Shown here piece after piece: positions 8,536-15,644 of a DNA stretch of 64,000 bases. The stretch's first letter is position 1; every line of letters starts with the position of its first letter. Below the pieces are notes generated by a model. It was given only the letters and a program-made list of their open reading frames with translations. It did not search any database and was not told where the DNA came from. Both the position numbers and the translations under genes were made by a program. Origin of the DNA: Bacteroidota bacterium (GTDB taxonomy: Bacteria; Bacteroidota; Rhodothermia; Rhodothermales; JANQRZ01); the NCBI GenBank assembly GCA_038746285.1, contig JBCDKT010000004.1, forward strand, positions 1 through 64,000, in the 5' to 3' direction.

Positions 8536-8988
8536 TCATCCGTCGGCGCGCTTCTCGATCCAGAGCGTCACCGGGCCGTCGTTCGTGAGCCGCACGTCCA
8601 TGTGCGCACCGAATACACCGGTCGGGACCGGCTTGCCGAGCAGGTGGCGTAGCTCTGCCACGAAGGCTTTGTAGAGTGCCTCGGCCTGTTCCGGCGGGGC
8701 CGAGGCGACGAACGAGGGGCGGTTGCCCTTGCGCGTGTCGCCGTAGAGGGTGAACTGCGAGACCACGAGCGCTTCGCCGCCGGTGTCGAGGAGCGAGCGG
8801 TTCATACGCCCTTCCGTGTCGGGGAAGATGCGGAGGCCTGCGACCTTCTTCGCCACCCACGCTAGCTCTGCCTCCGTGTCGCTGCGGTGGACGCCGAGCA
8901 GGACGAGCAGGCCGGGACCGATCTCGCCCGTGACCTGACCGTCCACCGTGACCCTGGCTTCGGAGACGCGCTGGACGAGGGCAACCAT
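8536..8988 (-). CDS. dtd: D-aminoacyl-tRNA deacylase
   Basis: Dtd hydrolyses D-aminoacyl-tRNAs (and mischarged glycyl-tRNA-Ala), recycling the tRNA. The 150-aa length is typical. The two family signatures are present: [17 protein letters not shown] and the C-terminal [10 protein letters not shown] with the cross-subunit Gly-Pro motif. The ATG at 8986-8988 opens the conserved [15 protein letters not shown] strand; in-frame codons further upstream read through C-rich leader sequence. A TACCTTC element lies at 9017-9023. The gene is divergent from the small hypothetical gene at 9092. Confidence 0.95.
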   Translation of the reverse strand: MVALVQRVSEARVTVDGQVTGEIGPGLLVLLGVHRSDTEAELAWVAKKVAGLRIFPDTEGRMNRSLLDTGGEALVVSQFTLYGDTRKGNRPSFVASAPPEQAEALYKAFVAELRHLLGKPVPTGVFGAHMDVRLTNDGPVTLWIEKRADG

Positions 8989-9016
8989 AGGGGGGCGGGC
9001 AGGGGCGAGTGGATGC

Positions 9017-9023
9017 GAAGGTA
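9017..9023 (-). promoter_or_regulatory. -7 promoter element (TACCTTC) of dtd
   Basis: Minus-strand TACCTTC lies 29 bp upstream of the dtd ATG, at the same distance as similar elements before kgd, the STAS gene and the amidohydrolase gene. Confidence 0.45.
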
Positions 9024-9091
9024 CTGTAGGGCACGGCGGATCTTCGCCTGCTGCCCTGCCGTTTCGCCCCGCCCCCTTCGCCGTGCACCTC

Positions 9092-9364
9092 ATGGAACCC
9101 TACGCCTCCTACTCGACCAGCCCCCGCCGCCAAGACCGGCTCATCGTCCACGTCCGCGCCCCGGACGGCCGGCACGTCCAAGTGGCCCTCTACGGGTGGG
9201 ACGTGGAGACGCCGGCAGCGCGCGGCATGCGCCGCAAGGCGACCTGGGAGGCGGCCGTCTACGCCGACACCGAAGAGCCCCTAGCCCCGGACGACGCCGA
9301 GCGCTGGCACGACGACCTCGCCGCCGCCGTCCTCGTCCGAGCCGACGTCCGGGCCGCTAGCTAG
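9092..9364 (+). CDS. Small protein of unknown function (90 aa)
   Basis: A 90-aa product begins [20 protein letters not shown] and continues with alternating polar and hydrophobic residues ([20 protein letters not shown]). I do not recognise the family. It has no signal peptide or membrane segment. The stop codon overlaps the rdgB stop convergently by four bases. Codon bias matches neighbouring genes, and the compact non-repetitive sequence supports a real gene. A GTG three codons upstream is an alternative start. Confidence 0.55.
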   Translation: MEPYASYSTSPRRQDRLIVHVRAPDGRHVQVALYGWDVETPAARGMRRKATWEAAVYADTEEPLAPDDAERWHDDLAAAVLVRADVRAAS

Positions 9365-9987
9365 ACCTCGGGCGTCGAGAGCCGGACGCGGAGGAACGCG
9401 GCGAAGCGGGCGAGCGCACGGCCTCGGTGACTGATTGCGTTCTTGGCCTCGGGCGGCATCTCGGCGAAGGTGCGCGTTTCGCCCTCCGGCTGGAAGACGG
9501 CGTCATACCCGAACCCGCCCTCGCCGCGCCCCGACTCGGTGATCGCGCCGGAGCAGACGCCCTCGAAGAACCGGACCTCGCCACCGCCGGCGAAGGCGAG
9601 GACGGTGCGGAAGCGGGCGCTCCGGTCGGTGGCTCGGTCGAGGTCGCGGAGGAGGCGGGCGCGGTTGGCGGCATCGTCGGCGTCGGGACCGGCGAAGCGG
9701 GCCGAGTGCACACCGGGCGCGCCGCCGAGGGCGTCCACTTCGAGCCCGGTGTCGTCGGCGAGCGACGGCAGGCCGGTGTAGGCGCGGAGCGTGTGGGCCT
9801 TCTTCTCCGCGTTGCCTTCGAGTGTCGGCGCGTCCTCCTCCACCTCCGGTGCCCCACCGATCTCAGCCGCGCTGACAAGCTCGACCGGCAGCCCGGCGAG
9901 AAGCGCCCGGAGTTCGTCGACTTTGCCGGGGTTGCGGGTGGCGAGGACGATGCGTTCGCCGTACGGCAGGTTGCTTCGCGGAGGCAT
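9361..9987 (-). CDS. rdgB: XTP/dITP diphosphatase (RdgB/HAM1)
   Basis: RdgB removes non-canonical purine nucleotides (ITP, dITP, XTP) by hydrolysing them to monophosphates, keeping them out of DNA and RNA. The 208-aa protein has the family landmarks TRNPGKVDELRALL near the N terminus, LADDTGLEVDALGGAPGVHS, the GGFGYDAVFQP segment, and the C-terminal SHRGRAL. The start is the ATG at 9985-9987, which precedes the conserved domain by about a dozen residues. A TATCTTC promoter element lies at 10022-10028. No Shine-Dalgarno sequence is visible. Confidence 0.95.
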   Translation of the reverse strand: MPPRSNLPYGERIVLATRNPGKVDELRALLAGLPVELVSAAEIGGAPEVEEDAPTLEGNAEKKAHTLRAYTGLPSLADDTGLEVDALGGAPGVHSARFAGPDADDAANRARLLRDLDRATDRSARFRTVLAFAGGGEVRFFEGVCSGAITESGRGEGGFGYDAVFQPEGETRTFAEMPPEAKNAISHRGRALARFAAFLRVRLSTPEV

Positions 9988-10021
9988 GGTTCTGTTCAGT
10001 GCACGGGCACGCGGAGGCGGG

Positions 10022-10028
10022 GAAGATA
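10022..10028 (-). promoter_or_regulatory. -7 promoter element (TATCTTC) of rdgB
   Basis: Minus-strand TATCTTC lies 35 bp upstream of the rdgB ATG, followed by a C-rich leader. Confidence 0.5.
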
Positions 10029-10149
10029 ACCGCGGATGTTGCATCCCAGGCTCTTCCGTGCGCCCCTGACCCTTCCTCACCGGACCGCCTTCGACTCGTT
10101 TTCAATCTTGCTTCCGAACAAACCGTTGCGTGGGCATGTTGTGAGGTCC

Positions 10150-10157
10150 TATCTTGA
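10150..10157 (+). promoter_or_regulatory. rpsU promoter, -7 element TATCTTGA with -33 TTG
   Basis: TATCTTGA at 10150-10157 lies 46 bp before the rpsU start. A TTG at 10126-10128 (in CCGTTGCGTGG) is 21 bp upstream, the spacing expected for Bacteroidota primary sigma promoters (TTG, about 19-21 bp, TA-N2-TTTG). Confidence 0.6.
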
Positions 10158-10193
10158 CAAGCTCGCACCCCGTCATCCTGATACCGTCTCCTC

Positions 10194-10199
10194 GGAGGT
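10194..10199 (+). promoter_or_regulatory. Strong Shine-Dalgarno sequence of rpsU (GGAGGT)
   Basis: GGAGGT ends four bases before the TTG start codon of rpsU. Nearly every other gene here lacks such a site, so this ribosome binding site stands out and fixes the otherwise weak TTG start. Confidence 0.75.
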
Positions 10200-10203
10200 C
10201 CCG

Positions 10204-10395
10204 TTGTCTGTAGGCATTAAAGTCCGCGATAAGGAATCCATCGACCGCGCCTTGCGCCGGTTCAAGCGCGCCGTCAACCGCAGCCGCGTGCTGCGCATCT
10301 ACCGCGGCAATATGGCGTTCACCAAGCCCTCCGAGGAGAAGCGCCTCGCCAAGGAGAAGGCGATGCGCAACGCTCGCCGCCGCCGCCACTACTAG
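10204..10395 (+). CDS. rpsU: Small ribosomal subunit protein bS21
   Basis: The 63-aa basic protein (SVGIKVRDKESIDRALRRFK near the N terminus, an Arg/Lys-rich C terminus ending RNARRRRHY) is bS21, which sits near the 3' end of 16S rRNA on the 30S platform. The TTG at 10204 is chosen because it is the first codon of the conserved sequence and is preceded at proper distance by GGAGGT; the open frame upstream encodes no conserved sequence. In Bacteroidota, bS21 helps occlude the anti-Shine-Dalgarno sequence, and a strong Shine-Dalgarno on rpsU is known to allow autoregulation; the arrangement here suggests the same. An intrinsic terminator follows. Confidence 0.93.
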   Translation: MSVGIKVRDKESIDRALRRFKRAVNRSRVLRIYRGNMAFTKPSEEKRLAKEKAMRNARRRRHY

Positions 10396-10419
10396 GCCGC
10401 CGCGGATCCCGACGTTTCG

Positions 10420-10463
10420 AACGGGCGACCCTGCCGATGCGCCGGGTCGCCCGTTTTGTGTTT
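10420..10463 (+). terminator. Rho-independent terminator of rpsU
   Basis: A perfect 12-bp stem pairs AACGGGCGACCC (10420-10431) with GGGTCGCCCGTT (10444-10455) around a 12-base loop. It is followed by TTGTGTTT. It lies 25 bp after the rpsU stop codon and between convergent genes. Confidence 0.8.
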
Positions 10464-10481
10464 GATCGCGCGAGGGTGGAC

Positions 10482-10509
10482 GCAGGGGCGTATTGCGATA
10501 CGCCCCTGC
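10482..10509. repeat. Palindromic repeat, GGGGC...GCCCC family (copy 1)
   Basis: GCAGGGGCGTAT and its exact complement flank a 4-base loop. The element ends one base before the kgd stop codon. Four related palindromes occur at 30789, 37445, 52090 and 53764. All five lie in gaps next to gene ends. Confidence 0.7.
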
Positions 10510-13500
10510 TCAACCCTCTACGGTGAGGGCTGTCTGCACGATGTGCCGCTGCTCGGCGGCGTGGACGCGGGCGCTGCCGGTGGCCGGGCTCGCGCTCGGC
10601 AGGCGGCCAACGTAGCCAACCTCCGCGCACGGGTCGCCGTGCTGCGTGCGGAGGAGGTCGTTGAACCGGGGCTGGAGGAAGCTCCACGCGCCCATGTTCT
10701 TCGGCTCTTCCTGCACCCAGTGCACGTCCCCGACGCCGAAGCGCTCCAGCTCCGCCGCGACCTGCTCGGCCGGGAACGGGTAGAACTGCTCGAGCCTGAC
10801 AATCGCGACCTCGGCGGGGTTCTCCAGCTCGCCCTGCGCCTTGAGGAGGTCGTAGTAGACCTTGCCGCTGCAGAAGAGCAGCCGCTTGGCAGACCCAGGC
10901 TCGGTCGCAGCGGGGATCACCTCCTGGAACTGTCCGTCGGCGAGTTCCTCCGGAGTGGCGACGGCCTGCGGGTGGCGCAGCAGGCTCTTCGGCGTCATCA
11001 CGACGAGCGGCTTGGCGACAGCGCGCTTCATCTGACGGCGGAGGGCGTGGAAGTAGTTGGCCGGGGTCGAGAAGTTGGCGACGATGATGTTGTCCTCGGC
11101 GCACGCCTGGAGGAAACGCTCGAGCCGGGCCGACGAGTGCTCCGGCCCCTGCCCCTCGAACCCGTGCGGGAGCAGCATCACAAGGCTGCTCGACTGGCCC
11201 CACTTCTCCTCGGCGGCGGTGATGAACTGGTCGATCATGATCTGCGCGCCGTTGACGAAGTCGCCGAACTGCGCCTCCCACAGCACGAGCGCCTCGGGCG
11301 CAGCGACCGAGTAGCCGTACTCAAACCCGAGCGCGGCGTACTCCGAGAGCAGGCTGTCGTAGACCTGGAACTCGGCCTGCTCTCCGTCGCCCGCGATCTC
11401 GGCGATGTGGTTGAGTGGGATGTAGAGGCTGGCGTCCTCCTGGTCGTGGAGGACGGCGTGGCGCTGGCTGAAGGTGCCGCGCCCGGAGTCCTGGCCGCTG
11501 AGCCGGACCGGCGTGCCTTCTTGCAAGAGCGTCCCGAAGGCGAGCGCCTCGGCGAAGGCCCAGTCCATCGTGCCCTTCTCGAACTGATCGTCCTTCCTCT
11601 GGATGAGCCGCCCGAGCTTCGGGTGGACGTTGAACGCCTCGGGGAGGTCGACGAGCGCGCGGAGCGTCTTTTCCAGCGCCTCGCGCGGCACGGTGGTGTC
11701 GACGCTGCCCTCGGCGACGGAGACGGGCGACTCGTCCGTCCGCACCGCCACCTCGCCGTCCTGCTCCTCGCTCAGGTTCTTGGTCTCCTCGAACGCCTGC
11801 TGGAGCTTCGCGTGGAAGTCGTCGAGGATCTGCTCGGCCGCCTCCGGGTCGAGGTCGCCGCGCCGGAGGAGCGTCTCGGTGTACTTCTTCCGCACCGAGC
11901 GGTGGCCCTTGATCTTGTCGTACATCAGGGGCTGGGTGTAGCTCGGCTCGTCACCCTCGTTGTGGCCGTGCTGGCGGTAGCAGACGAGGTCGATCACGAC
12001 GTCTTTGTTGAAGACCTGCCGGTAATCCAAAGCCAGGCGCGCCACGCGGATGGCGGCCTCGGGGTCGTCGCCGTTGACGTGGAAGATCGGAGCCTGGATG
12101 ATGCGCGCCACGTCGGTGGCATAGGCCGAGCTGCGGGCGTGCATCGGGAGCGTTGTGAACCCGATCTGGTTGTTGACGACGATGTGGACCGTGCCGCCGG
12201 TCTTGTAGCCGTCGAGTTGGGAGAGGTTGAGCGTCTCGCCGACCACGCCCTGCCCGGCGAAGGCGGCGTCGCCGTGGATGAGGATCGGGAGGACCGCGTC
12301 GCGGGCGGTGTCGCCTCGCTGGGTCTGCTTGGCGCGCACCATCCCCTCGACGACCGGGTTGACGGCCTCCAGGTGGCTCGGATTCCCGGCGAGCGTCAGG
12401 TCGATGGCCTGCCCACTCGGCGAGGAGTGGCTGCCGTGCGCGCCGAGGTGGTACTTCACGTCGCCCGAGCCGTGCGCCGTCCCGGTGTCGAGGTTGCCCT
12501 CGAACTCGCCGAAGATGGCGGTGTAGGGCTTGCCCATCACGTTGGCGAGCACGTTCAGCCGCCCGCGGTGCGCCATCCCGATCACCGCTTCGCCGACCTC
12601 CTGGTCGGCGGCGTCGGAGAGGATCTGGTCGAGGATCGGGATCAGCGTCTCGGCCCCTTCGAGGCTGAAGCGCTTGTGGCCGATGTACTTGGTGTGGATG
12701 AAGCGCTCGAAGGCCTCGGCGGCGTTGAGCTTCTCGAGGATGCGCTTCTTGCGGTCGAGCGGCACCTCGTCGCGCATCCGCTGTGGCTCGATCCGCTCGA
12801 TGAGCCAGTTCTTCTCGGTCGGGTCCGAGATGTGCATGAACTCGGTCCCGATGTGCCGGGTGTAGGTCTCCCAGACCGTGTCGAGGATCTCGCGCAGCGG
12901 GAGCGCCTCCTTGCCCCCGAGGCCGCCGCCGACGGTCCCGATGCCGCCGACGTAGAATGTGCGGTCGAGGTCCCACACGGTCAGGCCGTAGCTGGCCGGG
13001 TCGAGCTCGTCGTGCTGGCGGAGGTCGCCGCCGAGCGGGTTGAGGTCGGCCATGAGGTGGCCGCGCACGCGGTAGGCGCGGATGAGCTGGAGCACGCGCG
13101 CCTGCTTCTTGACGAGCGCCACCTCGCCGGTCTGCCCGAGGACCGGGGTCGTGTCGTGCCCCATCGTGAGCGGCGGGGTGCCCAGGCCGAGGTCGCGGAA
13201 GATGCCCTCGTAGAACCCGTGCTTGCCGGTGAGAAGCGCACTTACGTAGGCGAGAAACTCGCCACTCTCGGCCCCCTGGATCACGCGGTGGTCGTAGGTG
13301 CTCGTGATCGTCATCACGCGGCTGATGCCGAGGCGGGAGACCTCGTCCGGCGGGAGGGCCAGGAACTCCGGCGGGTAGCCGATGGAGCCGACAGCGAGGA
13401 TGAGGCCCTGACCCTGCATCAGGCGCGGCACGCTCATCACCGTCCCGATCATGCCGGGGTTGGTGAGCGTGACCGTCGTCCCCTGGAAGTCCTTGATCTC

Positions 13501-14238
13501 GAGCTTGCCGTCGCGGGCGCGGCGGACGATGTCGTTGTAGGCCCCCAGCAGTTCGGGGAACGTCAGCGCCCCGGCGTCGGGGACGTTCGGCACCATGAGC
13601 GAGCGCTGCCCGTTCTTGCGCTCCACGTCGATCGCGAGGCCGAAGTTGATCCCGGCGGGCTCGATCCGTTCGAGCGCTCCGGCCCCATCACCGGAGGAGG
13701 CTCGGCGGAAGGCGTTGTTCATCGCCGGGACCGCCTTGAGCGCCTGCACCAGCGCGTAGGCGATGATGTGGGTGAACGAGACCTTGTCGCCACCGACCGA
13801 GCGCTGGTGGTCGTTGATGAGCCGCCGGTTCTCGACCATCAGCTTGACCGGGATCGTCCGCGCGGAGGTCGCCGTCGGGATCTCGAGGCTCGCCTCCATG
13901 TTCTCGACGATCCGGGCAGCGGCGCCTCGGAGTGGCTTCAGGTCCGCGCCGCTCGGCGGAGGCGGCCCGGCGGGCTTCTCGGCCGGTGCCGGTGGTTCGG
14001 CTTTCGGGGCGGGCGCTTCGGTGGCGGCCCCGTCGCCGGACGGCTTGGCTGGGACCTCGGCCGGGGCTGCCTCGGCCTGCGGAGGCGGCGTCTGCAGCGC
14101 AGCCGGCGCGGTGAACGTGGGGCCGGGGTCGTAGTCGGCGAAGAACTCGCGCCAGCGCTCACTGACGGACTCGGGGTTTTCGAGGTACTGGGCGTAGAGG
14201 TCTTCGACGTAGCCGGTGTTGAATCCGAAGGTGCTCAC
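10510..14238 (-). CDS. kgd: Multifunctional 2-oxoglutarate decarboxylase/dehydrogenase E1-E2 (Kgd/SucA type)
   Basis: This 1242-aa enzyme is the fused type of 2-oxoglutarate metabolism protein best known from Actinobacteria. In order it has an E1 N-terminal segment (STFGFNTGYVEDLYAQYLE), a Pro/Ala-rich linker at about 42-98, an E2-type acyltransferase core at about 100-330 with the catalytic STYDHRVIQG (His317), and a full thiamine-diphosphate E1 domain with MAHRGRLNVLANVMGKP and GDAAFAGQGVVGETLNL. No lipoyl domain is present, so a separate lipoyl protein would be needed for dehydrogenase activity. The start is a GTG at 14236-14238, before the conserved N-terminal motif. A TACCTTC element lies 44 bp upstream. 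The protein works in the TCA cycle, in the cytoplasm. Confidence 0.93.
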   Translation of the reverse strand: MSTFGFNTGYVEDLYAQYLENPESVSERWREFFADYDPGPTFTAPAALQTPPPQAEAAPAEVPAKPSGDGAATEAPAPKAEPPAPAEKPAGPPPPSGADLKPLRGAAARIVENMEASLEIPTATSARTIPVKLMVENRRLINDHQRSVGGDKVSFTHIIAYALVQALKAVPAMNNAFRRASSGDGAGALERIEPAGINFGLAIDVERKNGQRSLMVPNVPDAGALTFPELLGAYNDIVRRARDGKLEIKDFQGTTVTLTNPGMIGTVMSVPRLMQGQGLILAVGSIGYPPEFLALPPDEVSRLGISRVMTITSTYDHRVIQGAESGEFLAYVSALLTGKHGFYEGIFRDLGLGTPPLTMGHDTTPVLGQTGEVALVKKQARVLQLIRAYRVRGHLMADLNPLGGDLRQHDELDPASYGLTVWDLDRTFYVGGIGTVGGGLGGKEALPLREILDTVWETYTRHIGTEFMHISDPTEKNWLIERIEPQRMRDEVPLDRKKRILEKLNAAEAFERFIHTKYIGHKRFSLEGAETLIPILDQILSDAADQEVGEAVIGMAHRGRLNVLANVMGKPYTAIFGEFEGNLDTGTAHGSGDVKYHLGAHGSHSSPSGQAIDLTLAGNPSHLEAVNPVVEGMVRAKQTQRGDTARDAVLPILIHGDAAFAGQGVVGETLNLSQLDGYKTGGTVHIVVNNQIGFTTLPMHARSSAYATDVARIIQAPIFHVNGDDPEAAIRVARLALDYRQVFNKDVVIDLVCYRQHGHNEGDEPSYTQPLMYDKIKGHRSVRKKYTETLLRRGDLDPEAAEQILDDFHAKLQQAFEETKNLSEEQDGEVAVRTDESPVSVAEGSVDTTVPREALEKTLRALVDLPEAFNVHPKLGRLIQRKDDQFEKGTMDWAFAEALAFGTLLQEGTPVRLSGQDSGRGTFSQRHAVLHDQEDASLYIPLNHIAEIAGDGEQAEFQVYDSLLSEYAALGFEYGYSVAAPEALVLWEAQFGDFVNGAQIMIDQFITAAEEKWGQSSSLVMLLPHGFEGQGPEHSSARLERFLQACAEDNIIVANFSTPANYFHALRRQMKRAVAKPLVVMTPKSLLRHPQAVATPEELADGQFQEVIPAATEPGSAKRLLFCSGKVYYDLLKAQGELENPAEVAIVRLEQFYPFPAEQVAAELERFGVGDVHWVQEEPKNMGAWSFLQPRFNDLLRTQHGDPCAEVGYVGRLPSASPATGSARVHAAEQRHIVQTALTVEG

Positions 14239-14281
14239 GGCGGCGGGCAGGTGCGTGGATGGGAACGGTGCGTGCCGGCTG

Positions 14282-14288
14282 GAAGGTA
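14282..14288 (-). promoter_or_regulatory. -7 promoter element (TACCTTC) of kgd
   Basis: Minus-strand TACCTTC lies 44 bp upstream of the kgd GTG. It sits between the purine/pyrimidine hairpin element at 14316-14393 and the gene. Confidence 0.45.
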
Positions 14289-14315
14289 CGCAGCTTCGGG
14301 ACGGGCGTTTCCCAA

Positions 14316-14393
14316 GCGACGAGGAACGAGCGACGAGCGTCGAGCCGGAAATGACCTCTCATTCGTCGCTCGACATTCGTCGCTCGCCGCTCG
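14316..14393 (-). repeat. Purine/pyrimidine inverted word array (GAGCGACGA family, copy 1)
   Basis: On the minus strand, directly after the epimerase stop codon, GAGCGGCGAGCGACGAATG and a second GAGCGACGAATG form a purine-rich half. A short spacer is followed by complementary pyrimidine-rich words (CTCGTCGCTCG, TCCTCGTCGC). Ten-base perfect pairing (CGAGCGACGA with TCGTCGCTCG) allows a large hairpin. The same words recur at 28617-28700 and 62957-63067. There is no T-run, so it is not an ordinary intrinsic terminator. Confidence 0.55.
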
Positions 14394-15371
14394 CTACAGC
14401 CACCCGTGCCTGCGGTACCACCGGACGGTCTCGGCCATGCCGTCCTCGATCTCGACCGTCTGCCGGTAGCCGAAATCGCGCCGCGCCTTCGCCACCGAGC
14501 ACAGCCACGACGCCGTCGCCTCGCGCGCCTTCTCGCGGTTGAGCGGCGGGTATTGCCCGAACAGTCCGCCGACCCGCTCCACCGCCGCCCCGACCGGCCC
14601 GACGAGCGCACGGGGCACGTTCAGCTTCAGCGCCCGGCGGCCGAGCGCGCCGAGCACGGCGTCGCGGATCTCGTTCCACGCGTAGTACGCCTCGGACCCG
14701 ATGAAGTAGGTCTCCCCCGCCGCCTTCCCAGCTTCGGCGGCGTCGGCCATGCCGCGCACGAGGTCGCGGACGTGGACGAGCGAGAGCTGCGGCTGCTCAC
14801 CCTTGCCAACGACCGGGAAGACGCGCTGCTTGTCGGCGGCTTTGATGATGGTGTAGATGTCGGCCTCGCGCGGACCGTAGACGGCCGGGGGCCGGACGGT
14901 CGTGACGGGCAGGCCGGCGTAGTGCTTCTGCACGGCCTCTTCCATACGCGCCTTGCTCAGCCCGTAGCGCGAGATCGGCTCCAGCGGCTCGGCTTCTTTC
15001 AGCGGCTGCGCCCCGCTCGGCCCGCACGCGGCGAGCGACGAGGTGATGAGGACCCGCCGCACGTCCGGCGCAGCGTCGCGCACGGCAGCGAGCAGGTTGA
15101 GCGTCCCCGCTACGTTCGCCCGGTCGAGCGCCTCCTGCGTCTCGGCCCGCGTCAGGCCCGCGACATGGTAGACGATGTCTGCGCCACGCGCACCCCGGCG
15201 CAGCGCCTCGGCATCGAACAGGTCGCCGCCCACCGTCTCCACCGGGAGCCCGTCGAGCCACTTCGGGTCAGAGCGGACGAGGCAGCGGACCTCGTCATAC
15301 CCGCGCCGGACCAGTTCTTCGGCGAGGTGGCTCCCGACGAATCCGGTCCCGCCGGTGACGAAGGCTTTCAT
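14394..15371 (-). CDS. NAD-dependent epimerase/dehydratase family protein
   Basis: The 325-aa protein is an extended short-chain dehydrogenase. The N-terminal Rossmann motif is TGGTGFVGSHL, the HVAGL segment follows the cofactor-binding strands, and the catalytic YGLSK (Tyr and Lys) sits mid-protein after a conserved TSS serine. Such enzymes act on nucleotide-sugars, hydroxysteroids or dihydroflavonols; the C-terminal part does not let me choose a substrate. The ATG at 15369-15371 opens the Rossmann motif directly. TACTTTG at 15411-15417 is a possible promoter element. Confidence 0.88.
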   Translation of the reverse strand: MKAFVTGGTGFVGSHLAEELVRRGYDEVRCLVRSDPKWLDGLPVETVGGDLFDAEALRRGARGADIVYHVAGLTRAETQEALDRANVAGTLNLLAAVRDAAPDVRRVLITSSLAACGPSGAQPLKEAEPLEPISRYGLSKARMEEAVQKHYAGLPVTTVRPPAVYGPREADIYTIIKAADKQRVFPVVGKGEQPQLSLVHVRDLVRGMADAAEAGKAAGETYFIGSEAYYAWNEIRDAVLGALGRRALKLNVPRALVGPVGAAVERVGGLFGQYPPLNREKAREATASWLCSVAKARRDFGYRQTVEIEDGMAETVRWYRRHGWL

Positions 15372-15410
15372 GGAGCGCTCGGTGGATTGCGGATCGGGAT
15401 GCGGCGCGGC

Positions 15411-15417
15411 CAAAGTA
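15411..15417 (-). promoter_or_regulatory. Candidate -7 element (TACTTTG) of the epimerase gene
   Basis: Minus-strand TACTTTG lies 40 bp upstream of the ATG and resembles the TA-N2-TTTG consensus minus one base. Confidence 0.4.
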
Positions 15418-15644
15418 CGGATCTACCCAGCGGCGTGCACTTTCTACCCACCCCCCTTTTTTTCTCTCTGTTTCCCGTTCTGAGACCGCTTCGTTTCACA
15501 GTGATCCGCATAGCCGGGGCGATTGCGAAGTCGAAAGCCATCCTCCCGAACCGTGCCAAAACGCATCCCAGGGTGAGATTCCGCAGGATAAGGCGGTCTC
15601 CTTGCTCAGCGCCGGAGTGCATTCACTCAACGCCTACAGTCGCC

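Noticed and set aside
10456-14469. Very long open frame on the strand opposite kgd
   Set aside because: It mirrors kgd codons in high-GC DNA. The translation is Arg/Val/Glu-rich with no domain, while the minus strand encodes a complete Kgd.
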